A stretch of DNA of 64,000 nucleotides from Ryuthela nishihirai (lineage: Eukaryota > Arthropoda > Arachnida > Araneae > Heptathelidae), in contig JAWZYU010000128.1 in NCBI GenBank assembly GCA_038380435.1, forward strand, positions 186,001-250,000, in the 5' to 3' direction. Each line of letters starts with the position of its first letter. Within the stretch, counting starts at the first letter, position 1. The notes under the pieces are model-generated. The model did no database searches. It was not told where the DNA came from and worked only from the letters and a program-made list of their open reading frames with translations. A program made the position numbers and the translations under genes. Shown in pieces: positions 47,901 through 59,715 of the stretch.

Positions 47901-48777
47901 ATTTTGAGCTGTGAGACCAGAATTTGGCGGTCATTGAACAAACCTCATATAATTTTTACAAAAATAAACTCTATAACAATACGCCTGAAATGCTTATTTA
48001 TAGACAAACGTAAGTACAGTGTGTTGGATTTCAGCCCTTTGCTGATTGCCGTTTAAAATCTTGCAACTTTCAATATGTAGGCAACAATTGCTTCATTGAG
48101 TCGCGGATCTTCTGTTACGTCTTCGTAGTTGGCTGGAAGCCGTAGTTAACAAAGTTTAAAAAACAATAATTTTTTCCGAATGTAAAGATTCACTTTAAAT
48201 CCTCCCTTTTTCTGTACGAAAATTTCCCCCTTTTTTTTCATAAAGTATTTCCAAGGTTCGAGTCCCGCCTAGTGTAGCATAAAGGACACTTACCTGTTGT
48301 GCCATACGAACACACACAGACACCCATTATTATTTAGATGTGTGATTTACTTGAGGATATTTCGTACAATTTCTCTTCTAACATAAACACAACATGCTTC
48401 AAATTTAAATGTTAATTCGTTCTAGGCATTGGCGATGAGTACGGGTGGCTCGGATTCTTCTGAAAACTTTCTATTATATATCTAACAGACCAATAAATAT
48501 ATCTTGTAACCTCTTATTGTATGTGACCCATCCCTGAGGATTTAAAAACCCGTTGGCAGTGGTTCTAGGTATATATCTCAATATTTAAGGTCAGATATTT
48601 CAGTAAGTCAGTGTCAGGTAATTGAGTACACGAGAAAGTTTTTTTATGTGATAGTATGGCGTGGGAGGTTTCAGTCTGCTGAAAGCTGGAGCAGTTGGAC
48701 CTCGACCGTGGCAACTGCGGTTTATGAGCCAGTCGCGCTACAGATGGAGCCGACCCTCCTTCAGGAGCCCAGGATGG

Positions 48778-49174
48778 GTTGGGTTGTTTTACCTCTTAGA
48801 GGGACTTTTTTGTACACAGGCTAAAGTCTAATGGCTGGCTAAATGGCCAGGTCACATGGCCGCCGAGGGCTCAGAGAAGGTTGGGGGAGGAGACCCACTG
48901 GAATAGCTGTTGGGAGACAGATGGTATCCTCCCGTTAAAGTCATCCAGTGTGTTCTTTAACGTGCACAGGGCATGGCGCTCCCGCACACGGTCCACGGCT
49001 TGACGTCCCATCCGACAGACGGCGTCCATCCCAAGCCCATCGGTTCCCTTACTGACCGTGGGCAGAGCGGGGAATTTTGCGGAGATAAATCTCAACGCTG
49101 ACCCTACTGGGACTCGAACCTGGGAATTATAGATTACGAGCGTGGCGCGCTACCGACTGAGCCACCCCCGTCCC
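48778..49174 (-). mobile_element. SINE-A, ortholog of the copy-A SINE at 8,503
   Basis: Minus orientation, with duplications gagcccaggatgg at 48,765-48,777 and 49,175-49,187, the same target as in copy A. Confidence 0.9.
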
Positions 49175-49905
49175 GAGCCCAGGATGGTTTAGTATATTTC
49201 CACAGAGTAAATCTGCTAACTATGAAATTGAAAATGAATGTCTGGCAATAACGTAATTTTCAGTTTATGATAATTTAATTGTGTCCCCGGAGAAATAAAA
49301 TTCTCTTGTATAAGAATGACACTTTGATTCGAAACAAATGAACGTCTCAATTAAAGAACATCTACCAAATCTTTCTGAATTAATATGATATATTTGTTAG
49401 GGTTTAAGACGAAAACTTTTTGAAGGGGAAACTTTTTGTGCTTCCTTATTTCTATAAGAATTTAGCACTTCTGTGTAATGGAATATCGTACATTATTCCT
49501 AAGATAATATTCTCTTTTCTAAATTCAATAACGTGGAATTTAATCACGTTTGCATCAAATCGCAAGGCGGAATAAAATCTCACAAGTGAGTTATTTCGAT
49601 TTTGGCCCAATACGGATATGGAAATAAATGCAGTTGCTGAACTCCAGATAAGGCTTGTTCATTAATATACCTGGGAGAATACGAACTTCTCAAGGATGAT
49701 TTTAAGTTATAGTTTTAATATTCTTTTTTTTAAATACCTATTGCATTTGGTAGAAATATATCTAGAATTGCGAATATTGATATCCATCACAAAAAGTTGG
49801 TGAAATATTTCATGCATTGGCCCTGAGCTTGAATTCTACCATACTGTCGAATACATCTATCCACATGTTTTTTTTTTAAAGTCCTTGTTTCGTAAGTCAT
49901 GAAAA

Positions 49906-50290
49906 TTTTGGGATGTTTTACCTCTGAGCAGCACTTTTTTGCACACAATGGGCTAAATGACCAGGTCACAAGGACCCCGATGTCTCAGAGAAAGTTTGGG
50001 GTGGGGAGCCACTGGAATAGCTGTGGGGAGACAGATGGGATCCTCCTTTCAAGGCCATCCAGCGTGTTCTTTAACGAGCACAGTGTATGGGTCTCCCGCA
50101 CACGTGACCACGGTTTAACGTTCCATCCGACGGACGGCGGCCTTTCCAAGCCCGTCGATGTCCGAAACTGACCGTGAGCAGGGCGGGGAGTTTTGTGGAG
50201 AAAACTCTCAACGCTAACCCCGCTCGGACTTGAACCTGGGAACTGCAGATTACGAGCTTGGCGCACTACCGACTGAGCTACCCCCGCCCC
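49906..50290 (-). mobile_element. SINE-A with intact target-site duplications
   Basis: Minus orientation, flanked by gtcatgaaaa at 49,896-49,905 and 50,295-50,304. It represents the undisturbed state of the chimeric SINE at 9,495-9,920. Confidence 0.88.
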
Positions 50291-51599
50291 TAAGGTCATG
50301 AAAAGAATACAAACTTACAAAAACATGGCTTTGTGGTCCTTGCATCTCATGGATTCAAGCGCAGAAAATGAAATAAATCAGAAAAAATGCAATTATTTTC
50401 ACTTCGGAACTCATTGGTATTTCTTTCTACCTTGCAGTTTGAGTAGTATGTTTAGTGAATGTATTTTCTGCTCCTACAATCAATGAAGTGAAGTCAGATA
50501 TTTAAGTGTTTCGATGGCTAAAAGGAATCTGTAATGCAAGTGTGATATAAAGGAAGGATATTTCCTTTCTGTGCCTTTTGCTTAGAATTCGCCTTCTTGA
50601 CAATATATATATCATATTTCACATTAAACTGAAAGGCTGTAGTAGGACTTCTTTAAGAAGTATATCTTGGTTAATCACATTAAACAAAACAGCTCTAGTC
50701 GGTTATCTCCGTAACAAGTCTATTGGTTCATGTCCAAATTTTTTTCATTATATATTAATTATTTCTAAAAGTGCTCGGTGAAAGTGAGATAATGAGGTAA
50801 GCTACCCATAAACACGGATTGTTTGAGTTTCGTAGAAGGGACAGACTATGAGACGTAGGTAAGGTTTTTAAACTTTACTAAGTCTGAGAATCTTTTCATT
50901 TTATTCCCGCCCTCTCCCTTCGATATAGAGTTTAAGTTCCCACTGGAAGATTTAAATTTTGTTTACCAGATACTTCTCGTAATTAAAGTAAAACGTATGC
51001 AAATTTTTTAATGAAACAATCATCGCTGTGTTCACGAGAAAAATTCCAATTTATTTATTAACTAATTGTTCCTTTCCTTTTAATGGTGATAGAAACATTT
51101 TGAAATTTAACAAAACTATTGTGTTCCTCCTATTGGAAGTGACAATTATCATCTTTCGGTTTTACAGAAACGGTGACATGTTGATTTAGGTAATTTCTTT
51201 TTTGGTTCTGCTTACCCACCGAGATATAGCAAATACCTACTCCGGAACACAATATGAAAATGATCAGTAAAGCATACTATGAAACAGGTTACTCTAGTCA
51301 GTTCAGTAATGTTTAAGGTTGCGCTAAATAGTGCAGATTTTGTATAAGGAAGATGTGGTGTTTTAGGCTGCATATAATCAGGAACAAAAGTAAAATATCA
51401 ATGGATTTTTTTACAATTTTAATTTTGGAACTATTTGCGTGCTATATAAATATTACATTTGGAAAGGTTTAGAGCCTTATGTCGTATTCCCTCCTGAGGT
51501 TGTGAATTTAATTCCGCTCATTTCTTATTTTATTAATTCCTGTCTCTTTACATATTTTGTGTAATTTTTGAAATAATCAATACAGACTTTTTTTTTCAG

Positions 51600-52270
51600 T
51601 TCTTAGATATTGACGATTGGTGCACATCAGACACGGGAACTGGTTTTGTGGACGATACCCAAATGATTGAAACCCCGAATCCTGATGATTATCGAATTAT
51701 AGACAAGATTGACGCTTTTCTGCTAATTTATGAATGGGCCCTGGAGATTTTTATACAGAAAAACAAGGAAGAAATGACTATACGGATTAGAAACGAGGTT
51801 AAAATTATCCAGCAAGATGATGAATTGAAGGAATTTTCAGTTTATGCGAATTGTATTACTACTCTCCTTGATGTGTGTTATGTTTTGCAAATCGACGACA
51901 GTTATCTTGTGGTTCAATTGTTGAAGATTCTCGACTCACAGAGAGAGCTAGATTACTTCTTCTACAAAACATTTTGCTTGCCTCCTTTCATGAGGTGCAT
52001 CGAACTTTTTGAATATATGTTAAGCGAAATAAATCATCTGGAGGGTGAAAATTATTTGATTTATTACCTGGAGAAAGCTAAGGAGGAAAGAGAGACTTTC
52101 GGAGATAAATGGTTTGGAGCACATTCCCATCATTTCGTACACCACTGTGTCAGATATGGCCATACAGCAGCACTGGAGATCTTGTTAAGATATGGATTCT
52201 GCTCAGGAATGAACAGTGAAAGTAGAAATCCAGAGTCATCTAGGAAAGTAGTAACGTTTGAAGAATTGTG
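51600..52270 (+). CDS. SOCS-box protein copy B, exon 2 (ankyrin-like core)
   Basis: Orthologous to 11,224-11,894 and identical in length, with acceptor tttttcag and donor ttgtg/gtaagtg. It encodes residues 16-239. The ankyrin-like motif near residues 192-217 is unchanged. Nine replacements from copy A include four clustered in the first 16 codons (Phe/Cys, Thr/Ser, Arg/Gly, Ile/Thr) and a Val/Glu change in the helical part. No stops or indels. Confidence 0.85.
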
Positions 52271-53670
52271 GTAAGTGCTATTTAATAATAATTAATAATA
52301 GTTGCCATAGTGTTAGCTGAAAAAAAAATTCATTTCACAGGGAGTTGTATTCGAATTGACGACTGGTTCAAACCCTGTCAGGTGCTACTGAATTATCCCT
52401 AGGACGCTTGAACTCCAGTTAACCGATTAACGTATTAAATATGTTACTTGTTACATTTACTGGAACTTTAAATTTATATGGTGTCATGATACTCAGAGAG
52501 GCACTATTTTTGTGAATTTTTTTTCGAATCAATTTTCAAACTGACTGTGGCGAAGTTCTAAATGTTTCGAAGAGACCGTGGTTCCTTCTTTAATTGAATT
52601 TGGAGTACGAATTTGAATATTAGAAATTTTTGTCGTTGGTTTGCAATGCCCGGTGGTAGGGTTCGGTTGTTTTACTTGAGAACGGTACTCTTTTGCATAT
52701 ACTAGGCTAAATGGCCAGGTCACATCGACCCGAAGGCTCAGAGAAGGTTGGGGGAGGGGGGGACCCGCTGGGACAGCTGTTGGGAGACAGGCCTCCCGTC
52801 AAGGCCACCCAGAATGTTCTTTTAACGAGCACAGAGCAAGGCACTCCCGCACAGAGGGAGTGTGCACTCCGCACAGATGGCACTCCCGCACAGGGCTTAA
52901 CGTCCCATTCGACAGAGGGCGGCATTTCCAAGCCCATCGGTGTCACATACTCACCGTGGGCAGGGCGGGGAATTTTGCGGAGATAAATCTCAATCGCTAA
53001 CTCAGCTGGGACGCGAACCTGGGAACTATAGAATACGAGCCTGGCGCGCTACCGCCTGAGCCACCCCATCTCTCATAGGATTGGATTTAGAGTAGAGGTA
53101 TATTTATTTTTAGCAGCTTGCCTTTGTGCCGTTTTTATTTGGGTATTTTTGATGGTGGCTTCTGTATTAATACGTTTGGCTTCATGTTGGCTCTTGTAAT
53201 TCTGCTTTAATTCTGCGATCGGTAGGCTCTCCTGAAATTTTAATAAGGAAAAATCATCACTCTCTATTGATCGGTTTTGTTTAGGTATATAGACAGGAAA
53301 TTCACCACAATTGTTAGGAGGAAGCCGAGGGTTTAAATACCACTATTTTCCAAATTAAACATTTTTCAGTTAACTCCAGAATATCCCTATATTACACACG
53401 TATCTTCTGAGCATTCCAGTTATTCCATAATGTTAAATCCGTGAAGATTGTAAATGTATTGTATAAAGCGAAAAATCAAAATATTTTTGAAATGAATCAA
53501 ATGATTTTATTATCAAGCGAGCACGCTTTAATAAAACTAGCTGAATTGAAACATTTAGTTTTGATTTCCCTGCTAATTGTAATCATTTTAAAATTTTTTA
53601 AATAATTTTAAGTTAAATTTTTAAAAAAAAATTTATATTGCTAAATTTACATATTTTCTTACTTTCGCAG
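52271..53670 (+). other. Intron 2 of SOCS-box gene copy B
   Basis: 1.4-kb intron containing a SINE-A at about 52,655-53,077. It lacks the snap-back hairpin found in copy A. Confidence 0.8.
52655..53077 (-). mobile_element. SINE-A in intron 2, copy B
   Basis: Minus orientation, ortholog of 12,283-12,665. It contains local duplications of a cactcccgcacag unit around 52,843-52,885 that copy A lacks. Confidence 0.82.
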
Positions 53671-54097
53671 TTTGTACAACAGCCAACTGGATTTGTGGTG
53701 TAAAGATCCTGATGTCTCTCATATTTCGAAAAAGACTGCTGTAATTGGTATCTCATTTATGCATATTTTGGGAATTCCAAAGGGTCAGGATGAAAAACTG
53801 TGGCTTTATTCCCCTACAGAAGAATGCGTGAAGACATTACAATTGAATCTGACTATTGTGTTCAGAGCCATCCCTGTGCCATTTTGTAGAATTCCATCAG
53901 ACATTGTGCAACTAACCAACAGTGAAGGAGAGACATTCTCTGAAATTATGTACGAAGGAATACAACCATGTAGTCTTCAACATCTGTGTAAAATTGATAT
54001 CAGAAAATCACTTGCAGAAAGTTGGCGGCTTCCAGAGGGAATCTCGGAATTGAAACTGCCGAAGTTAATACGAGCTTATATCAGACTTGATCATTAA
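53671..54097 (+). CDS. SOCS-box protein copy B, exon 3 (C-terminal SOCS box)
   Basis: Orthologous to 13,250-13,676, same length and stop. Replacements relative to copy A are Ser/Thr, Tyr/Ser, Asn/Asp and Asn/Lys. The Asn/Asp change lies inside the BC box (K-I-D-I here), at a position that tolerates variation; the key Leu and Cys are kept. The LPKLI Cul5-box-like motif is retained, so both copies should bind Elongin C and Cullin 5 if expressed. Confidence 0.88.
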
Positions 54098-54304
54098 TGA
54101 CTTTCTACTATCATGGATGTGTATTAAAGAATTACATTAATTTCAATTTTATCGTAATTATTTTCTACTATTATTGTTTGATTTACTATAATCAGTTTAT
54201 ATTGTTAACTAATTTTTACATTTGCTATTATTATGAATATGTGATGATACTGTCAACAATTTATATTGTCTATTGTGCAAATTTGTATTTTGAATTATAA
54301 AAAG

Positions 54305-54310
54305 AATAAA
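54305..54310 (+). promoter_or_regulatory. Polyadenylation signal, SOCS-box gene copy B
   Basis: A single AATAAA about 208 bp after the stop codon. The second hexamer present in copy A has become aatata here. Confidence 0.6.
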
Positions 54311-55084
54311 TATTTTTATTTGAATATATATTGCATTGCTGAAATTTTATTGACATCATTTTCGATACTGGAAGAATAATTTGCATTTGAAGAACTGTTT
54401 GATGTTAATATCCAAAATAAACATTAATTGCTGCCTCATATTTCAGACACGGATAAAACAACTTAAAATATTAAATCTTTTTAAGTGATTACTTAGCATA
54501 TACATTTAAGCAGTACAAAACCAGTGTTAAACCACAGAATACGACCAGGGGTTCAGGTATATGTGGATGAAAGATGCAAAATATTTATGAGTATAGAAGA
54601 TTTTGAATAAAATATATCGCTTAAGAAACGGTTATGGATTGTAATCGTTATTAAAAAAAGTAACGAGTATAACAGACAGGGGAGGGGAAAAAGTACGAAA
54701 ATAAATAAATACGAAAATGTTCAATAAATTTACTTGTCATTTCTCAATTGTTAAAATTTCTCCGTAAGAATTAAAACCAATGAACATACGGATTACACAA
54801 CCGAATAAATATGCATATTTTTTTCAATTTTGTTTGGAATTAATAATAAATGCAAATATATCATTAATACGTTTTGTTTTTAAATTCTACTAACACTTTT
54901 GTAACAATTTTATTTTAATTATAGGTTTGTTTTACTAGGTACAGCCGTTCCTGCTTTGGCTGTACTCACTATCCTAAAGACGCCCGACAATAGAGAAAAA
55001 CAACAACTAATGGGAGGAATGTAGTTACATTATCTGTTACATTAGTAATATTTTAATCACAGCACTACACAGCAACATTAAAGG

Positions 55085-55170
55085 AAATTCGCCCTGAACC
55101 GGGTGGGATCTGAACATACGACCTACTGATGACATGTTAACTTCTCTGTCAACTTAGCTACGGGCTAGAA
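55085..55170 (-). mobile_element. tRNA-like SINE head (third family), copy B
   Basis: Ortholog of 14,660-14,752. On the minus strand it keeps cccgtagctaagttgacag and a B-box-like gttcagatccc, with substitutions between. Confidence 0.45.
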
Positions 55171-55607
55171 TACATTTTTTTTCTTGGTTTGTGTGAAGAT
55201 AGAAAGGGACCATTCCCCCTCTTTCACAATGAGAGTAAGGTAAAAATAGCAAAATAAATCTAACCTCTTTATAGTTGAGACATTTTTCAAGACTTTTTTA
55301 AAAACCCGCAAAATGGATAGGGAAGTATTATATTGCATTCTAAATAAAGTCTCTTGTCCCCCCCATTTATATATTTTTCGGCTTTATTTTGTTTCTTTCC
55401 CCATCCCTTTCTTTTTTTTTCTAGTCTAGGGCCTGACAGTACACATTGTTTTCTTCCGTTTTAAAAATCTTTTAAAAATGTTCTTGCAAAATGTGCGATA
55501 TTTACTGGTTTCAGTAACTTTTGTTGTTTTCATGTACTCAGCCTCTATTGAGAAATTAATAAAATTCGTGTTGTTGTACCAGATGGACACAGAAGTACTC
55601 GTAGGAA

Positions 55608-55972
55608 GGGTTGCGAGTTGTTTTACCTATGACCGGCACTTTTTTCTCACACAATGGGCTAAATCGCAAGGTCACAAGGACCCCCGAAGGTTCAGAGGTG
55701 GTTAGGGAGATGGGACCAAATGGGCAGCTGTTACCAGAGAGATGGTTGTCTTCCGTCCAAGCCAGCGAGTGTGGCTCTTTCGCACACGTGATTATGACTT
55801 AACGTCCCATCCGACGGACGTCGGCCTTTCTAGGATCATCGGTGTCCCCTATAAACCAAGGGTAGGACGAACAATTTGGCAGAGCTAGATCTCAACCGTT
55901 GCTCAAGTGGGACTCGAACCTGGGAACTGCAGATTACGAGCCTGGCGCGTTACCGACTGAACTCCCCGACTA
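55608..55972 (-). mobile_element. SINE-A copy just outside duplicon B
   Basis: Minus orientation from gttgttttacctatgacc to accgactgaactcccc, moderately diverged. The B box (ggttcgagtccc on the minus strand) is intact. It lies about 100 bp beyond the end of the duplicated segment. Confidence 0.87.
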
Positions 55973-56019
55973 ATCTGATTAATATCTCTCTTTATGTCTT
56001 ACATTTTCTCCTTGGTTTC

Positions 56020-56660
56020 AGAGGTTTTTAAAACTTTGAATGGAAAAATGCATAAAATGCTGAATTTAATCATTTTTCTCCTCCATTTCCCTTACTGGCA
56101 TTTCGAAAGGAGGAATGGATGATTAGGAAAATGCAAATTGTAGTATTTTAGTAGTAATTATATAACATAAAATATTAGTGCTTTATTTCTTATATTTAAA
56201 AGTTTTCTTTCTCACATCCCTTTGAGGAAATCAGGGCATATCGTTTTTATCAAGGGAATTTCTCTTGACATTCAATCATATAAATTTTGAATTTCTACCA
56301 TAATAAAGAAATCACTTGCAACATTTGTTCAAGTTTCACCCTTCCCATATTTAGTGATCTTTAACGATATAAAGTAAATTTACCTAAGAATCAGAAAAAA
56401 GCAAATTATATTTCGTTAATACCAATCCAACTAAAAAGTTTCCTCATTATTTGTTGAACAAAAAGAAAGCCGTGTTTTACACTCACCCTGGTGATAAACA
56501 GCTAATTTATTGCTCCAAATGGAAACTTCATAACCTTTAAGTGCTACGTACCACCAAAATTTCAAATATCTAGCAAAAAATGCTTCATTTGAAATTTTGG
56601 ATTTTTTTTTAATTTCTCATCGGTTAGAGGGCAAAATTATAAGTGTAAGAAGGATTCTAA
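56020..56660. repeat. Dispersed ~250-bp-unit repeat family, third locus
   Basis: Contains words shared with 18.5-18.7 kb in the same orientation (accaccaaaat followed by ggttagagggca/gctagagggcac) and reverse-complement similarity to 17.2-17.5 kb. No gene seen. Confidence 0.45.
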
Positions 56661-56794
56661 AATATGAATTAAAATAATGCATCAAATCTAAACTACAGAA
56701 AATGAAAGAGAATTTTATTTTATCTCTATAGACAAAAACGTTGATATCTACAGACAGATGGCAAAGTGAAACTATTACATGTTTTTTTCCCAAA

Positions 56795-57005
56795 AAGAGA
56801 TATAAAATTAATAAATTATCCCTCAAACAGGATGCTACAAATGTATGATAGGAGCCAGCCAGCATAATATGACATAGAAAAGGTCTTTTAAGAAGGCAAG
56901 ACCTCAACAGAGGAAAAACAACAGGAGAAAGAAAACATTCATTCCTTATTTAGGGTTCGAACCCTAACCCTTGGGTCAGTACTAACCACTCTAAACACTT
57001 GGTCA
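56795..57005 (-). mobile_element. Diverged SINE-B
   Basis: Minus orientation with tail aataaattatccctcaaac, weak body, a gggttcgaaccc B-box complement and ctaaccactctaaacacttgg head complement. Confidence 0.7.
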
Positions 57006-57635
57006 TGGAGATATAAACTGATTAATCATCAGGCACTGGTGAGTGATCACTGTCATCGTATTCCCAGTCTCGGATCCAGAAGTGTTCGATTGAGATGATC
57101 GTGGATCTGTTGCATGGAAACTACAGAAACTGTCCATAGGGAAGGATATAATTTTTATAGTAATATGCAGAAAGAGATGATCAGTAAGACATATAACAAT
57201 AGTAAAGCACATGTGGCAAAATATAAAGATTAAAGATCAGTAATTCAGTTTAGCTGGAAGGGAAACCGAATCTTGACCTGAGTAAAATATCATATAAAAA
57301 TATGTCTAACCCAAAGAGACACATACTTATCGTCCGTCCATGGTAGTGGAAGAAGATTTCGTAGATTAAATCTGCAGCTGCTTCAGCAATTAGTCCCGAA
57401 TTTGGGTTAGTGGTCATCCTTGTGTCGCCTCTGTTTGGTTGAGGGATCGGATTTCTAGTTTGGGATTAAACCCTTTGTGGCTGTCCGAAATCTCCGGATC
57501 CTGCGATCAAGATTTCTTCTATTTGATATGAACCTTCCTACTGACGGTACAGAATTATATCTGCCTCTTGAAAATAGTGTCTTACGCGCAGGGTCGTAAT
57601 AAAGGCGAGGCGAGTAACACTCTCGTTTCGCGCGC
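57006..57635. other. Unassigned stretch
   Basis: No gene, repeat or RNA recognised. Base composition becomes more GC-rich toward the hairpin that follows. Confidence 0.5.
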
Positions 57636-57638
57636 CCA

Positions 57639-57767
57639 ATATGAGGGGAGACAGTGAAAGACAAGATGAAGGGGGCTGATAGAGGCGAGATGAGGGAGCG
57701 CAAAGACTCCCATCATCTCGCCTCTATCAGCCCCCTTCATCTTGTTTTTCACTGTCTCCCCTCATAT
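57639..57767. repeat. Long near-perfect hairpin (~55-bp arms)
   Basis: The left arm from atatgaggggagacagtg is followed after a loop of about 18 nt by its near-exact complement ending ctgtctcccctcatat. It starts the purine-rich minisatellite region. Confidence 0.9.
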
Positions 57768-58025
57768 AGGAGAGTGAAGGACAGCAGAGAAAAGCAAGGT
57801 GATGGAGCGCAGAGAAAAGCAAGATGAAGGAGCGAAGAGAATAGCAAGATGAAGGAGCGCAAGGAAACACAAGATAAGAAGTGCAGAGAAAGATAAGATG
57901 AGGAGTACAGAGAAAGACAAGATGAGGATGCACAGAGGAGGAAAGATGAGAGGGCGGAGAGGTAGAGAAGATGAGAGGGTTCTGCCAAAGACACGATGAA
58001 ACAATGCAGAGAAAGTGCAAATGAA
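57768..58025 (+). repeat. ~25-bp purine-rich minisatellite
   Basis: About ten units like gagcgcagagaaaagcaag plus atgaag follow the hairpin, increasingly diverged to the right. Antisense open frames of 80-131 codons here are translations of the repeat. Confidence 0.85.
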
Positions 58026-58745
58026 GGGTGTCGTGGTCCCTTGGTAGGGGGACCACTATGATTTTTATTTCGTCACGTGAAATTAGATATTCTGCTTGAA
58101 CTGCGCCAAATATGGTCGGCATCGAGGGCTAACGATTAATCACTCTATAGTAGAGGACAATCAATTGGTCCCTTACTTAAATTCACCGTTACTTAGGTGA
58201 AATAACAGGTTCGCGATTTGTTACAGCCGTAGCGACGTATGCCTCAGATTTGCTGCGCCAAGTGATGTATAGATAATTGACGTATGAGAATTGTATAGGG
58301 ACGACACAGTTTATTCACATTATATAGAATCACGAGCTGGGGATGCGCTAGACTCCATAGGCTTTGCTAGTTTGCTACCCCAAACAATTATGCAATGAGG
58401 GGGAGAACGGCAATTTGCAGATTCCCGCTTTACCGACCTCAAACTCGGCGAAAGGATATCCAACCTTTGCCTAAGACGTGGTTCACTGAGAACTCACTTC
58501 AGTTCCGCAGAACTGTATTGGATTCACCAAGAATCTTTAGTCTCATATGGAATCGAACACTCTCCTTAAGGGTTTTGTTCGAGTAAGAGCGGCATCCCGA
58601 CGCGTGTTCAAACGTCCTTCCTGTTTGAAAGCCACGGTCAAGACTGTTCCAGCGCCCACACTAGCGCCCGAGGCTAGTAGGCTTTACTTTTTGAACTCGG
58701 TATGTGCAGGCAGCCAGCTCAGACCCAAAAAGCAACATCTGTGAG
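58026..58745 (-). other. GC-richer block, possible LTR-type fragment
   Basis: Higher GC than surroundings. On the minus strand it contains aataaactgtgtcgtccc and two ttggcgcag words that resemble primer-binding-site starts of LTR elements. No paired LTR, gag or pol was found, so the identity is speculative. Confidence 0.2.
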
Positions 58746-58854
58746 TCACAAACCCACAATAGAACTTCCAAAAACACACTTAATACATAAACATATTTGC
58801 AACTACAAATATACAATAAAAATGCGACAATAAATAAATTAGAGCGACATGACA

Positions 58855-59010
58855 AGGGAATGCTGAAAAAGCAGATGAGGAGAGGCAGAAAAAGACAAGA
58901 TGAGGGAGCGCAGATAAAAGTCCTATGAAACTAGATTGGGACGCAATTTTCTCTTCTTGCGTACCGCACAAAAAGAGCTAATTACAGCTCTGCTTGTTGT
59001 GTGTACTGTA
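58855..59010 (+). repeat. Second copy of minisatellite plus 3' module
   Basis: Units such as agacaagatgagggagcgc precede tcctatgaaactag and an agagctaattacagctctgc segment that match the module at 37,985-38,075. Confidence 0.6.
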
Positions 59011-59049
59011 GGTCGGAAGGTTCATAATATCAATTAGAGGAAATATTGT

Positions 59050-59120
59050 TTTCAGGCCAGTAGCTCAGAGGTCACAGCACTTGACATATTACCAGGAAGT
59101 CGTGGGTTCATATTCAACTC
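59050..59120 (+). mobile_element. tRNA-like SINE head relic
   Basis: gccagtagctcagaggtc resembles an A box and gtgggttcatattcaac a decayed B box at tRNA-like spacing. No body assigned; not a functional tRNA. Confidence 0.4.
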
Positions 59121-59545
59121 TGCTCATGACATGTTTTCCTCTAAATTTGAAATCGGTCTGAAACTAAGATTGATTACTTCCATTTCTTTTGGGACTAACG
59201 TGGAGAAATTTATTAGGTGTTAGAATGGAGTAGTACGTTATCTATGGAGAGAGGATGCCATGGAATTTATGAACAGAGTAGTACGTTATTGATGGAAAAA
59301 GTTACCAATGGACGGACATTTCGCGCCAATCACATTGCGCGAAATACTCAAAGCTACCTCTTTTTGATTTTAAAGCAGGTAGATAAGTTTGAGGATACGT
59401 ATAAGAGTCAGGATTTCGTGGGGGGGGGGATTTCTGGTTTTCCTCCATGGGAACTTTCTTGTTTCAAGTGCTTTTCTTACTGAGCTATCTCACATCAATT
59501 TAACTCGATGTAACGGGCGACTAGAATATTTGGCCTTATACTCGG

Positions 59546-59698
59546 TACAGTCGCCCAAAAAAATATCCGATCACTATGGTTGATTACTGTACACGAAATT
59601 TGCCAGATCACTAATATCTGAAAAAATCGTTGCCAGATATTTTTTCCTGAATTCTGTAATCAACCAATGTGTTCGGATATTTTTTTTGAGCGATTCTA
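59546..59698. mobile_element. Mariner-type MITE with internal deletion (copy 3)
   Basis: TA-flanked with termini cagtcgcccaaaaaaatatc and ggatattttttttgagcgatt. Part of the left arm and the centre are missing relative to the copy at 26,360. Confidence 0.82.
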
Positions 59699-59715
59699 CG
59701 TGACCAGGAGATTTA

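Larger units (their letters stand above)
44851..51599 (+). other. Intron 1 of SOCS-box gene copy B
   Basis: 6.7-kb phase-0 intron. It contains a 40-bp templated insertion (44,899-44,938), a 110-codon frame at 47,215-47,547 that I do not regard as a gene, and SINE-A copies at 48,778-49,174 and 49,906-50,290. At 48,617-48,626 it has the empty site of the copy-A SINE. Confidence 0.65.
41201..55510 (+). repeat. Segmental duplicon copy B (~14.3 kb)
   Basis: This is the direct-orientation counterpart of 634-15,095. It starts at the first base after a run of 200 N and runs to about 55,500, where it diverges from copy A shortly after the motif ttcttgcaaaatgtg. It carries the same gene order: decayed minus-strand repeat protein, then the SOCS-box gene. 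Differences from copy A are an empty site at 48,617-48,626, about 300 bp found only here (43,529-43,826, with a SINE-B), and a 40-bp templated insertion at 44,899-44,938. Because it abuts a fixed-size gap, an unpurged alternative haplotype is an alternative to a genuine duplication. Confidence 0.92.

Noticed and set aside
57727..58122. Overlapping minus-strand frames of 80-131 codons rich in Leu/Ser/Phe/Cys
   Set aside because: They are translations of a 25-bp purine-rich minisatellite in three frames, with no start or splice context.
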